Origin: Blattamonas nauphoetae
Taxonomy: Eukaryota > Preaxostyla > Oxymonadida
Direction: 5' to 3'
Assembly (NCBI GenBank): GCA_033064195.1
Contig: JARBJD010000033.1
Location: 186,001-250,000, forward strand
Length of the DNA: 64,000 bases
In this document: positions 9,055 through 18,865 of the stretch, in pieces
Position numbering within the stretch: position 1 is the stretch's first letter
How the letters are laid out: the number at the start of each line of letters is the position of its first letter
The notes under the pieces: model-generated
Databases searched by the model: none
Told to the model about the DNA's origin: nothing
The model's input: the letters and a program-made list of their open reading frames with translations, nothing else
Made by a program: the position numbers and the translations under genes

Positions 9055-12000
9055 AGTAGTGTATAGAACGAATTGGGAACCCCCGCTCCTTAGACGATAC
9101 TACTGTGCAAAATCATCATGCCGATTGACCCAACAATCGGTGTGATCACTATGTTGTTCTTTCAAAGCAAATTGACATTCCCGGAAGCTCCAATTGCACA
9201 ATCAGCAATTATTTGAGAGGTCCACCTGACCTTCAAATGCTCAGAAACGATTTGAATGATTCCGAACGTTGTTTTGATTGATTCTTGTCAACAATGAGAT
9301 CAAAAAATGTTCAGGTCAACTTCGATTTTTCGAGTTTTTTCCATTTTTCACACAAATCCATTGAAACCAACAGTTGAACCACTTCGAAAAAAATCGAAAA
9401 CAATTTTAAAATCTCGGGGACAACGTCGGTCGTCGATCAAAACAATCCCGATGAAAATCGGTTGGAAATTCGTGGCGCTACGCACCGTTCTGTGGTCCAA
9501 AATAGGTCGAAAAAGTCGATGCTCATATTTCACTACAATGAACAGCTATATGTCTAAAACACATTTTTTATGACTCCACATAATTAGTTCATCATTTTGG
9601 ATGGGGAAATTTTTGCGAAAAAACACTTTCGAAAAAAAAGTTTGATCCGACCCACCATGATTTTTTTGAATTTTTCCGAATTTTAGAAAAACGGTATGCG
9701 CTTTCACGGTTATCATTTTCAGGTCAGCTTTTGTCGTCTAATGACGATCTTGCACTTCAAAACGCTCGGAGACGCCCTTTGGCGCATCTCCGAACGTTCA
9801 CTTTCATGTTCAACACTTTCACACTTTTTTTCACGAGTTTTCAGTTTTCGCTGTTTTCGCTTCAACCACTTCATATTTCAAGCATTTTAACGAACATAAG
9901 TCGTCCCCGCACGGCTTGTGTTCTTATATAGTGTTTTTTGCACTCACCTTTTTCATCTCACATTTTCGCACTACTTTTCCTCACATCACTTTTTTCTCGA
10001 ATTAACACATATCGCTCTTCCGTTCTCACCGTTGGAGGAAGCGGTGGTTGAATTTTTAGGAATTTTGGTTCATTAGTTCTTTCAAAATTTCACTTTTTTG
10101 TCTTTTTTTCGTTCTTAACATTTCACTGTTTGTCTAAGTTCAGACGGGTTCAACCCCTTTTCTCTCTCATTTCACCCGTCCTGTTTCACGAATCATTCAC
10201 TCGTATTTCCTCTTTGTTCCTCTCATTTCATGACCCTTTTTTCGACCGTGTGGCCTTCTTCAGCACATCACGATATTGACTTTTTCATTCTTTTTCTCTC
10301 TTAATTGGACAAAAAGTGGGTGAAACAAGGTAAAATGAAGTGAGCAGGTTCAATACAAACTAGTGAAGTGGAGATCGTGATAATGGCGTGAAATTTGACG
10401 GAAGTAATGAGAGCAGAGACTGATCACGTATTTTGATGGCATTAAAAAACAGGAAAGAACGAAAAATTCAAGTGAAATGTTCAATGAGATCTTAGAAGAC
10501 AAAGATACGAGAGGATCGTCGTGTGTGAGATCCTGGAAGACAGGAGTGTCAGTAAATTAGTGGAAATTTGCGCATTGTAATTGAGAAAAAGGTTGAGCGA
10601 AACAAACATGAATGAAGTGAGAAAAACCAATAATCAAAGAAAAGATGAGAACGGGGAAGTGACCGAACTTGAAATGATGAGTAATGAAAATGAAGTGAAA
10701 AAGAGTACGGAAATGGCTAAAACCAATCTGAAATGACGAGAAAATGTTGGTGAAATGATCAATAACATACCAAACTTCAAAGATATGACGTCGGCAGAGA
10801 TCGATCCTAAAAAGTGGAGAAAAGAGACGAAAATGAGAAAACGAGAATGAAAGTAAGGAAAAGAAGGAAAAGAAGAGATGAACAGAGGTGGTTTTAAGAG
10901 AGAAGAGACAACATACCGTTCAAAATTGAAGAAGTGGATGTTTGACGAATTCAAGGAGATCTGATGAATAAGAAGAGAGAGAAATGATAAAAATGAAAGT
11001 AAAATGAAAAGAGAAAGAAGGGAACAGGAACGAGAAGATGAAGAATTGGAAAAAATACCCAGATGCAGCGACAACCTTGATCGATCCTAAAAAGAGAGAA
11101 AAAGAGGTGAAAGTGAGAAAACGATGATGAAAGAAATTGAAGGAATCAGAAGAAAAGAAGAAAGGATGAGGTGGTAAGAGATAACAGTTCACATACACTG
11201 TAAAAGTTGGAGATGAAATGTTCACAACGTTGACACCTGAAGAAAAAGAAGAGGCAAAACAAATGAAAATGAGAGTAACAAGAACGAAGAAAGTAGAGAA
11301 TAAGTACGAAATGTTCAATAATTGGTAAAAATACAGAGATGAAGTGACGATCTTGATCGAGCTGAAAAAGTGAGAAAAAGAGATGATCGAGAAAAAGCAA
11401 GAATGAATATAAGTTGAAGTAATAAAAGAAGAGAAGGAAGGAAGTAGTTGTAATAGATAATAGGAAACATACAAGGTAAATTAGTGAAAGATGTTGATCT
11501 GTTCACTACGTTGACACCTGAAGAAGAATAAGAGAGAAAACAGATGAAAACAGATGAATCAATAATGAAGAAAGAAGAGAATGGAATAAAATGACGAAGA
11601 AGTGGAACCGGAACAGAGATGGAGCGTGATCAGGATCGAGATGTAAAAGTTGGTAAAAAGAGGTGAAATTGAAAAAATCAAACATACTGAGATGATAATG
11701 ACCATCGGGTGGCTCCAAAACGCATAAAAGCAGAACGAAAGAAGGATCATGTAAATCGGATCATTCCCCATATTTTGTCAAGTTTCCTTGAAATCACAAA
11801 TAGGCTGTTCTTGACATATTCGGTCCTAGAATATGTTGGGAAAATACACAGAAAGTGATTGAACATAATTTCATTGTTTCTAAAATTGTTTTGACTTTTT
11901 TATTTTGTATAAAATGAACCCGAGAGAAAAGTTGATTGAATCAATGAAAAAAGAGAACTGTGAACTCATTTCTGAGTATGTCCGAAGCACAGAACCAGTA

Positions 12001-12155
12001 ATCTATGTTCATGAAGGTGTTGAGTGGAGAATAAAACCAAAGTTGTGGAATCAAGGGAACAGACCACACATGTCACAACGTCGACACTACACTCAATCGT
12101 TTGTTGAGAATGAACTGAGGAAGTACAACTGTGAGCTCGTTGGTGAGTACAAGCA
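9055..12155 (+). repeat. Polinton left terminal inverted repeat, about 3.1 kb
   Basis: It matches the reverse complement of 28936-31959 almost throughout; the two arms differ in length by about 77 bases and by a few substitutions. Outer 900 bases: AT-rich with no convincing gene. Middle (10765-11700): purine-rich on this strand, the complement of the block-and-spacer array described for the right arm. Inner end (from 11914): the first part of a small gene that is also present at the other arm. Confidence 0.9.
10765..11700 (-). repeat. Tandem block-and-spacer array in the left Polinton arm
   Basis: This is the mirror copy of 29390-30260. On the minus strand it alternates conserved blocks with pyrimidine-rich spacers that begin GTATG-like and end CAG. 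Apparent long frames through it are low-complexity Ser/Phe/Leu peptides and are not believed. Confidence 0.6.
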
Positions 12156-12195
12156 GGTTCCTGTTCCTTCAGAGAAGAATTTAGGATGTTTCTGA
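11914..12195 (+). CDS. Small basic protein in the left Polinton arm (copy of the gene at 28824-29177)
   Basis: The ATG at 11914 follows the element's AT-rich motif TTTTTATTTT (11896-11906). The first 80 or so residues (MNPREKLIESMKKENCELIS onward) are identical to the right-arm gene because the repeat boundary at about 12155 lies inside the frame. The last few residues then come from unique sequence and differ. Charged and helical, with no recognised fold or function. The right-arm version is the longer form. Confidence 0.5.
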   Translation: MNPREKLIESMKKENCELISEYVRSTEPVIYVHEGVEWRIKPKLWNQGNRPHMSQRRHYTQSFVENELRKYNCELVGEYKQVPVPSEKNLGCF

Positions 12196-12600
12196 TGTTC
12201 ACAAAATTAACGCTGATTTTTTTTTATTTGCATTTTTTATTTCGCATATGAAGAGTAGGTCCTGTTAGTGCAAGTGTGAGACCTCGACGTAACGTTCCAA
12301 GATACTCAGGCTAAATGGTGCCCTCGTGACTGATGCGTAGAACGAATTGAAGGTTGGATTGGAGACGGATGATTGAAAGATTGTCCCCGGGGTTCATGTT
12401 GGCTTCAGATTCTTCACCAAGAATTTGTCCGTAAATCATGCCCACCCAAGACTTATCCCTTCAAGGACTTCGCTATTCTCTGTGAGAGCGTAGTAGTCAT
12501 TGAGAAGGATTGAGATAGATCGTCCCCAAAGGGGTATCGGGGTGTCTATAGGAAACCTACACGAACATGAACAGGAAGTACTCAACGGCTATTTTTGTCT
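12196..12600. other. Unique Polinton spacer inside the left arm
   Basis: No gene was recognised. The segment is less AT-rich than its surroundings and contains two related G/C-rich stretches (GATTGTCCCCGGGG near 12378 and GATCGTCCCCAAAGGGG near 12517), each able to form a small hairpin. It ends in the AT-rich motif at 12601-12610 that precedes the fibre-like gene. The role is unknown. Confidence 0.35.
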
Positions 12601-12612
12601 TTTTTATTTTCA

Positions 12613-13491
12613 ATGAAAGAGCAAACAAAAATGAATCGACAAAAATACAATTCACAAATGATTGAGAAAATGATTGATCATAATCTCTCAGCAACCAACG
12701 AGAATTCGGCAGTGATTGAATCACTTCAGAAGACAACAGAAGCACATAAGACAGCGATATCCTCAATTCAGAGAGTAGTCAGCACAAATGGATCGATCAC
12801 GACACCAGAAATTGGAGGATTGATCAATGTGAATGGAGCGAAGTGGAACATATCAGAGGGATCACTTCCAAAGTATCCTGGAACATATCCGGCATCAACA
12901 TTTTCTTCTGGAATTTCAATCTCACAATCTCTTGCAGAAACTTCAGGAATTCAGTTCAATGGTGATGGAATTATTATGTGGTCTCCATGTGACACACCAG
13001 CTTTGTACTACTACGATGAGGACACAGGTTCAGGAGTGTTTTCAATATCCACAACAGGAAGTTTTTCTCAGTTGTCAGACAGAAGAGTGAAAAGGAAGAT
13101 TGTTCCATATCCCAATGTTCTTGAACAATTGAATAAAGTCGAAATTGTTCGCTACCAATTCAACACATTCGACTCGAAGATCAACAAAGTTACAAGACAA
13201 ATCGAGAATGAGACTGATGAAGAACACTTGAAGAACTGCAAAGAGAAATGTGAATGCTTGAAGAAGGAAAGAGAGAAGAAACACATTGGAGTGATTGCTC
13301 AACAGATCCAGGAGATCTTTCCTGAAGTCGTGAATGATTCCAATCCAGATTGTCTTCAAGTTGATTATGCTGAACTCTCTTGCTTTTGTATTAAAGCCAT
13401 TCAGGAATTATGTTCTATTGTCGGACAACAACAGTCAATCATCAATGAACTCATCCAAAAATATAATTCACTAATCAATACTCCAACATGA
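12613..13491 (+). CDS. Fibre-like protein with S74 intramolecular chaperone domain (Polinton)
   Basis: Start at ATG 12613, three bases after the TTTTTATTTT motif. The N-terminal 50 residues are polar and helical. The middle (about 60-150) is Gly/Ser/Thr-rich, like a beta-structured shaft. From about residue 154, SDRRVKRKI opens a peptidase_S74-type domain. KKHIGVIAQQIQEIFPEVV and YAELSCFCIKAIQEL are its other hallmark segments, and a terminal helix (EQ/IN-rich) follows. In phage tailspikes and in MYRF this domain trimerises the shaft and then cuts itself off at the Ser next to SDRR. A virion spike or fibre role is inferred. The gene faces the convergent 13475-13771 frame and overlaps its end by 17 bases. 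Confidence 0.75.
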   Translation: MKEQTKMNRQKYNSQMIEKMIDHNLSATNENSAVIESLQKTTEAHKTAISSIQRVVSTNGSITTPEIGGLINVNGAKWNISEGSLPKYPGTYPASTFSSGISISQSLAETSGIQFNGDGIIMWSPCDTPALYYYDEDTGSGVFSISTTGSFSQLSDRRVKRKIVPYPNVLEQLNKVEIVRYQFNTFDSKINKVTRQIENETDEEHLKNCKEKCECLKKEREKKHIGVIAQQIQEIFPEVVNDSNPDCLQVDYAELSCFCIKAIQELCSIVGQQQSIINELIQKYNSLINTPT

Positions 13492-13771
13492 GATCAACCA
13501 GAAACTCATAGTACTCTTTGATTATGTTTCCATTGATTGTCTCTGTTGTTTCCATCTCAATTGATTCACCAGAACTGTCTTTGAACCAGATCTTCACTAT
13601 TGATTGTCGAGTGCTTAATTCCCACTTCTTTCGCTTCGCAATCTGTTCGTTGCAGAAAGCAACAAATGAGTCATTGTGCGCATCAGTCTGGATCCAATCA
13701 CCATGGATTGTTATGTGCTGAGGAATGTCTTTTGAAATGACTGTTGTTGAACCATCAATTTCCTCCCTCAC
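13475..13771 (-). CDS. Small uncharacterised Polinton protein
   Basis: A frame of about 98 residues, acidic, with alternating beta-like segments (QHITIHGDWIQTDAHNDSFV, SIVKIWFKDSSG). It has no recognised family. The start is uncertain: no ATG opens this frame, while an AT-rich motif of the element type lies upstream near 13901-13910. It converges on the fibre-like gene. Confidence 0.4.
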   Translation of the reverse strand: MREEIDGSTTVISKDIPQHITIHGDWIQTDAHNDSFVAFCNEQIAKRKKWELSTRQSIVKIWFKDSSGESIEMETTETINGNIIKEYYEFLVDLMLEY

Positions 13772-13925
13772 ATGTATGAGTTTGCAGTCAAGGAAGTAGA
13801 TGTATTTTTATTTTCTAGAATTGGTAAAATCAGGAGGGAGTTGAGCAGTATGAGAATTCTGAATTGAGAAATAACGCTTCACCATGCGTGTTTTCTACAA
13901 AAATAAAATATCATATTTATTCAAT

Positions 13926-15614
13926 TTAATACCCTCTCTTCACTTCTTCATATGCTTCATGAAGTCGGCGATCAATGACATATCTTACTCGTGGTTGTCC
14001 ATTCTCTATCCAGAACAACCAATATGTTGCTTGATGTAGTGCTAGAATTGGAGGAGGAGGTCCATCTTTGGTTGATGTGAAATATGGATCAAGTTCTCCC
14101 TGATTGATTGGTGTTCCTCTGTAGACAATATTCACTGATTCAGCTGTCGAAATACCTTCTTCACCACCAGCGATTTCACTTCGATCTGTTGGAACCATGA
14201 ATGTGAAACAAGTTGCATCCGTTACTGGTTTTGTTCTCTTGTATTCCTTTGCTTTGTAGTCAAACATTCGAGTTGAACAAATTGAATTCTCAAACTCTTC
14301 TGTTGCGGAACAACCAATGAAATCACCATTTACCATCATCATTTGATAGAACTCTGGTGATATTGTTGACATCGGGAAATTAGGAAAGTTGGATCCAAGC
14401 ATTTCGAATTGACCAACATAGTGAGGATTTCTGAAGACTGTACATTCGTTTGGTCGTTCTGGGAATAAGCACATAAGATTCATGAGATTGTTGAGTTTGA
14501 TACTGATGTTTGATCTCACTCCCATTGCGTTCGCTTTTGTTTGGAATGATTGTGTGTCAATTCTTTCTGCTTTCATGACATACAGAGTCTTCGAATATGT
14601 GTTGAAGAGGGATTGTTTTGTTGCATCAGTGATTTGATATCCATAGCAAATTGTTGAGACTTTGTCCACCGAAGAGGATTGAACAGTGCAAGTGAAACTT
14701 ATAGCTCCAACCTCAGCGACTGTACTGGCAGGTGGAGCATAGCTCCTTTTACTGCTAGCTTTCAGTACTGGATTTCCTATCTGTGTAAATTCCTGTGTTA
14801 CTGGAGAAAAGTCCCCATCAGACATCAAGAGCATGTTGGTTTGATCCGACATACTTGTCAAGTCTTTATCTGGAAACAATTCACGGCAACCTTGTGAAGA
14901 TTTTCGAATGACAGTTGAATGTTGAATTGGACAATACACTAGTGAATCAGTTGTCAAGTGAAATCTTAAACGTAAATTACCAAAGATTGAATTGGGATAT
15001 TGATCAAATGTACTCAATGGAAGTAGATTCACAAATGGAATAACCAAAGGAATTGTCTTTGTGAGTTTATTTGTGGATTTATTGACGGGAACATAGTAGA
15101 ATCCACACACACTCTGATCCATTCTCTGAACATTTTCCCAAAGACTGTAGCAGTGCTTCATATTGTTTTTCTCTTCGTATGACTTGAATGTGTGATACAG
15201 AAATGATTCGTGGACATGATTATTCTGAAGTGAATTGTCAATAATGTTTCCATGACTGTCAACGAGTCTCATATCTCGAATTGCATCTGAGGATGATTTG
15301 TATCCGACGAATATTCCGGATAGTCCGACGTATTCTCCTGTTTCACTACTCGTATATGAATATGGAACAGTAATCGTGAGATCAATTCGCAAATGACTCT
15401 TCATAAATTCAGGAACATCATGACCGTCATAGCACAATGGAACTTCAATCTCGTCTCCAATTCTGCAAGGCATAGGAGGATTTGTAGGATGCACTTCTTG
15501 GATGGAGTAGATGTGAGGTTCTGAATCCCACTGTTTCGGCAGATATGATTGCACTTCGATTTGCTCAATTAATGTCGATGCTGGTTTGGATTGATTTGAT
15601 CTGATACTTCTCAT
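13926..15614 (-). CDS. Capsid-like protein 1 (Polinton)
   Basis: 562 residues starting at an ATG two bases after TTTTTATTTTTCTATAA on the minus strand. Predominantly beta, with no signal peptide or membrane span, and of the size of Polinton double-jelly-roll major capsid proteins. It shares a scaffold with the next gene: FVGYKSSSDAIRDM against FVGLKHSASIFRSL, DQSVCGFYYVP against DESVAGVYIPL, SIFGNLRLRF against CLFGDLKLSV, and a C-terminal TPINQGELDPY against QPIYQGNLDTY. The two are therefore tandem paralogues. Which is the major shell protein cannot be told by eye; one could be a penton or a second hexon-type protein. Confidence 0.65.
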   Translation of the reverse strand: MRSIRSNQSKPASTLIEQIEVQSYLPKQWDSEPHIYSIQEVHPTNPPMPCRIGDEIEVPLCYDGHDVPEFMKSHLRIDLTITVPYSYTSSETGEYVGLSGIFVGYKSSSDAIRDMRLVDSHGNIIDNSLQNNHVHESFLYHTFKSYEEKNNMKHCYSLWENVQRMDQSVCGFYYVPVNKSTNKLTKTIPLVIPFVNLLPLSTFDQYPNSIFGNLRLRFHLTTDSLVYCPIQHSTVIRKSSQGCRELFPDKDLTSMSDQTNMLLMSDGDFSPVTQEFTQIGNPVLKASSKRSYAPPASTVAEVGAISFTCTVQSSSVDKVSTICYGYQITDATKQSLFNTYSKTLYVMKAERIDTQSFQTKANAMGVRSNISIKLNNLMNLMCLFPERPNECTVFRNPHYVGQFEMLGSNFPNFPMSTISPEFYQMMMVNGDFIGCSATEEFENSICSTRMFDYKAKEYKRTKPVTDATCFTFMVPTDRSEIAGGEEGISTAESVNIVYRGTPINQGELDPYFTSTKDGPPPPILALHQATYWLFWIENGQPRVRYVIDRRLHEAYEEVKRGY

Positions 15615-15620
15615 TTATAG

Positions 15621-15632
15621 AAAAATAAAAAA
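15621..15632 (-). promoter_or_regulatory. Conserved AT-rich motif upstream of Polinton genes (representative)
   Basis: On the gene strand it reads TTTTTTATTTTT, then TATAA and the ATG within a few bases. Equivalent copies stand at 11896-11906, 12601-12610, 17533-17545, 17862-17872, 18212-18223, 18839-18850, 21153-21163, 22459-22466, 24357-24365, 28793-28814 and 29185-29195, each in the orientation of the gene it precedes. Host genes in the window lack it. It may act as an element-specific promoter or initiator with a very short leader. Because spacers are so short it could also serve the upstream gene as a 3-prime signal. Confidence 0.6.
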
Positions 15633-15666
15633 TACAATATCATTATTTTCTTTTACTGTTTTGTCT

Positions 15667-17526
15667 CTACATGATTCCCAAATCTTTGTGTAATGCTTTC
15701 AGTGTGTGATTAGGATAGTATTCGACTCTTGGTTCACCATTACTAAATCGTAACACCCACCACGTTGTGGCAGTAGTAGCTAATATTGGTGCTGGAGGAT
15801 GTGTAAATGTTGTCATATCACCACCCATTAGACTTGTGTCGTAAACATTGTAGTATGTGTCAAGATTCCCTTGATATATTGGTTGAGATCTCAAAGTGAC
15901 TGGAACATTCTGACCTCTGGAACTGATGGAATCATTACAGTTCGTAGGACACCCACTTCTCTGTGTTGAGAAGCATAGAAGGAAGTCAGTGTTGTCATGA
16001 ATCGGTCGCACTCTTGTCATTGTTTCACGAGGATATGTATCATCACCGGAGAGTTTCTCTCCAACAAGAGAATCCGTCAGTGAACGCTCCAAGTCATCAG
16101 GCACAGTCAGATATGAATCAAGGTTGAGAGTCGACAATGCGAATTGGTAGAAACGAGCTCCAATAGTTGTTGTGGGTTGTTCTGGATAGTACTTGTTGAG
16201 TAGATTCACTTGAATATTCTTCTGCATTGGATTGTGAAAACAGGTGACTTCATTATCGTAGTGACGGAAGAGAAGCATAATATCCTTAGCATTCACAAGT
16301 ACCATTTGCTGAGTACAATCAATTCCTGTTGCCGTTGGTGTCTTCTGAAATGGATAAAACGAAATCTTCTCTGCTGGAATTGTTCCTGGTCGATTTGTGT
16401 ACATCTGCTTCAGATTCTCTTTCGCAATGTCTTTAATATTGTATCCAGAACTCATGCAATACACATCATCAATTTTATAATCAAGAATGTTCAATGATAC
16501 ATATTGATCCATGTATTTAGGTTCTTGATTCACGACATTGGATCCGTTTAAATCAATGTCTCTTGCAACCGATGGCTGGAGAAATGATTGACCAATTTGA
16601 ACGAAGTTCTTTGTACATGAGGCTACGAGATTATTCAGAAAAGCGGGACGATGATGAATAGTACTTTGAATTACTCCTTTTATATATGGTGCTGTTGTTC
16701 CAACTACGATTGATGATAATGTATTTTTCAATGTCAGTTCAGGATTCACAGGGCAGCAGACAAAAGCATCCTCATTGATGTACACACTCAATTTCAGATC
16801 ACCAAATAGACATCGTGGATAGTCAGTCATACCTGAGAAAATGAGAAGATCTTCAAGATTGATTGACACACGGATTGGCACATCAATACTGTCGCATAAA
16901 GAACTGGTTACTTTTGTTCCTGTGAAGTCTGATAATGGAATATAAACACCAGCAACAGATTCATCATGATTCCAAGCATTTTGCCAAGGTGTATGTGAGT
17001 GTTTTCGATTCTCCAATTGACTCTTTGGTTTGATCATATTGTAAATGTGTGATTCCATGGATACATCATTTGTTGTTGTACTGATGATTCTCTGATTGTT
17101 GTGAAGAACTGTAAGACTCCGAAAGATGGATGCTGAATGCTTGAGTCCCACAAATATGAATATTCTCTCATTCATCAAAGATCCAATGTTTCCAGTTTCC
17201 CATTGCCAATTGTTGAGTTTCAATGTTGCTGTCATTGTGAACGTAATGAAGGAATCATCGATTTGGCAAATGTCCTGATTTCCAGTCAACGGAATGATTA
17301 TTTCCTGTCCTTTATAGAAGCGTGAATTCTCTGATGGTTTCAATTCCTGAATAGAAGTACTATGTGCTCCATCATTCAGAAGGTAATTGATGTGATGTTC
17401 AGACATGAGTTGCTGTTGGATTTGACCAATATCATCCCTGGTATACTTGATTGATCCTGTAGTGTTTCCAGTTAATGATGATGCTCCAGTTCTTTTGTTT
17501 GTCAGATGTGTTATATGCGAGTTCAT
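15667..17526 (-). CDS. Capsid-like protein 2 (Polinton)
   Basis: 619 residues, starting at an ATG behind the motif at 17533-17545. Beta-rich and paralogous to the gene at 13926-15614 along its length, with the same conserved boxes in the same order and a proline-rich HPPAPILATTATTWW box near the C-terminus (PPPPILALHQATYWL in the paralogue). 52 bases separate the two genes, and that spacer again contains the AT-rich motif. Assignment as a double-jelly-roll capsid protein rests on size, beta content, position beside ATPase and polymerase genes, and general resemblance to Polinton capsid proteins. A structure prediction would decide it. Confidence 0.65.
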   Translation of the reverse strand: MNSHITHLTNKRTGASSLTGNTTGSIKYTRDDIGQIQQQLMSEHHINYLLNDGAHSTSIQELKPSENSRFYKGQEIIIPLTGNQDICQIDDSFITFTMTATLKLNNWQWETGNIGSLMNERIFIFVGLKHSASIFRSLTVLHNNQRIISTTTNDVSMESHIYNMIKPKSQLENRKHSHTPWQNAWNHDESVAGVYIPLSDFTGTKVTSSLCDSIDVPIRVSINLEDLLIFSGMTDYPRCLFGDLKLSVYINEDAFVCCPVNPELTLKNTLSSIVVGTTAPYIKGVIQSTIHHRPAFLNNLVASCTKNFVQIGQSFLQPSVARDIDLNGSNVVNQEPKYMDQYVSLNILDYKIDDVYCMSSGYNIKDIAKENLKQMYTNRPGTIPAEKISFYPFQKTPTATGIDCTQQMVLVNAKDIMLLFRHYDNEVTCFHNPMQKNIQVNLLNKYYPEQPTTTIGARFYQFALSTLNLDSYLTVPDDLERSLTDSLVGEKLSGDDTYPRETMTRVRPIHDNTDFLLCFSTQRSGCPTNCNDSISSRGQNVPVTLRSQPIYQGNLDTYYNVYDTSLMGGDMTTFTHPPAPILATTATTWWVLRFSNGEPRVEYYPNHTLKALHKDLGIM

Positions 17527-17554
17527 TTTATCAAAAATAAAAAAACAGTATTGC

Positions 17555-17875
17555 TTATTTCTTTTTCAGTTTCTTCTTCTTTGGTTTCGGCTTCAGCTTT
17601 TCTTCTAGTTTCATAATTTCTCCTCTGAGCTTGTTCGCAACTGCTGTGTTTCCTTCATTCATTGCTTGCTCGTATTGTGCCATCTTTTCTGCATGGATTT
17701 GTTGATCCGATTTCACATCTGGGATCATCTCCACACCAGTCTGTGCAATCTTAGAAATCACTGGTCCCACGAAGTGAATGAGATTCAGAAATGGAGCTCC
17801 AACTCTGAGTATGTTTTTGCCAACTGCTGCTAATTTGGATACCAACCTGGTGCCATTTATGGAAAAATAAAACAT
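17555..17875 (-). CDS. Small protein with lysine tail (Polinton)
   Basis: About 106 residues. It has an amphipathic or hydrophobic N-terminal half (LAAVGKNILRVGAPFLNLIH), a helical middle and a C-terminus of PKPKKKKLKKK. The pattern of a membrane-active helix plus a basic tail recalls small virion core or minor capsid proteins of adenovirus-like elements, but no homology is claimed. It is similar in layout to its neighbour at 17891-18205. Of the two possible starts, the upstream ATG at 17875 is used here. Confidence 0.45.
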   Translation of the reverse strand: MFYFSINGTRLVSKLAAVGKNILRVGAPFLNLIHFVGPVISKIAQTGVEMIPDVKSDQQIHAEKMAQYEQAMNEGNTAVANKLRGEIMKLEEKLKPKPKKKKLKKK

Positions 17876-17890
17876 TTGATTTACATTTCT

Positions 17891-18205
17891 TTACAAACCT
17901 TTGAATTGAATTTTAGAATTTGACGATTGAGGAATGTCATCCTTGGAATAGCGTGCATTTCGCGGAGGTTCATAATCAATCATCTGTGATTGTTGTGGTG
18001 CTCGATTGATTGCTTTGTTTTGTTGGTACACATCCATCATTCCGCCTAAGCCACTGAGGATTCCTCCAGCTGTTTGTCCAAACTTGTTGTTCGTCTGTGA
18101 GAGGAGTCCACCACCAACCTGAAGCAGTGATGGAGCTAATGGTTTGATGAATTGAAAGAACTGTTTGCCAATATTTTTGAGTTTGTTGAAACTTCCCGGT
18201 GCCAT
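17891..18205 (-). CDS. Small glycine-rich hydrophobic protein (Polinton)
   Basis: 104 residues from an ATG directly after TTTTTATTTTTCTATAA. The first half is amphipathic and hydrophobic (FFQFIKPLAPSLLQVGGGLL), then GGILSGLGGMMD, then a polar tail. It resembles membrane-lytic or minor capsid peptides of non-enveloped viruses in composition only. It sits among the virion-type genes. Confidence 0.45.
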   Translation of the reverse strand: MAPGSFNKLKNIGKQFFQFIKPLAPSLLQVGGGLLSQTNNKFGQTAGGILSGLGGMMDVYQQNKAINRAPQQSQMIDYEPPRNARYSKDDIPQSSNSKIQFKGL

Positions 18206-18240
18206 TTATAGAAAAATAAAAAATACAATTCATTAATAAT

Positions 18241-18828
18241 TTATCTCGGGATTGCCTTTGTCAATGAAATTCCATAGTTGAGTATGGTGTTGTATGCTTC
18301 ATTGAAGGCAATGCTCATGTCTTTTCCACCAACAAGGATCTTGAATATTGTTCGAAAGAGTGGGAGTTTATTTAGACATAGGCACTTGTCAGACAAGTCA
18401 TCCAATTCGATCACCACATCATTGATTCCAGTGAGTGTCGCAATCAGTGCACATAAATCACTTTGGTTTGTGATCAGTTTCTTCGATGGTTCAATGAGAT
18501 TATTCAAGAGTTTCTTTTCACAAGCAAATGCGTTCTTGTACACAAGCAATAACTGATCTTTGAATGCTGAAATATTAGATGTATATTCTCGCAGTGGAAT
18601 TGAACGGCTTTGGATTGGAGCTGATGGATAGATCTCAAGTGGTGGTGGATCATACGTACCTGGAACATTCTCAAGTTCAACATTAGCGCTTTGTTCATTA
18701 CGATCTTCGAGCTTTGATCTTCCAGAAGTTGATCCTTTATTATCGATGATCACATTGTTGGTGATTGACGTTGGAACTGAAGAAGAACTTGTGTGTTTCG
18801 TAAATTGACAACTTAGAATTGGCTGCAT
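18241..18828 (-). CDS. Uncharacterised Polinton protein of about 195 residues
   Basis: The ATG at 18828 lies 10 bases from an AT-rich motif (18839-18850). The N-terminal 90 residues are Ser/Pro/Asn-rich and probably disordered. The C-terminal 100 residues are helical and Leu-rich (DQLLLVYKNAFACEKKLLNN, LIATLTGINDVVIEL). No family was recognised. Confidence 0.45.
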   Translation of the reverse strand: MQPILSCQFTKHTSSSSVPTSITNNVIIDNKGSTSGRSKLEDRNEQSANVELENVPGTYDPPPLEIYPSAPIQSRSIPLREYTSNISAFKDQLLLVYKNAFACEKKLLNNLIEPSKKLITNQSDLCALIATLTGINDVVIELDDLSDKCLCLNKLPLFRTIFKILVGGKDMSIAFNEAYNTILNYGISLTKAIPR

Positions 18829-18865
18829 CACTTTCTATAAAAATAAAAAATATATATTTATGTTT

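Noticed and set aside
10634-11771. Several Ser/Phe/Leu-rich minus-strand frames of 70-184 residues in the Polinton arm, mirrored at 29320-30389
   Set aside because: They are translations of pyrimidine-rich spacer DNA. Composition is low-complexity and three frames are open at once. The repeat is reported instead.
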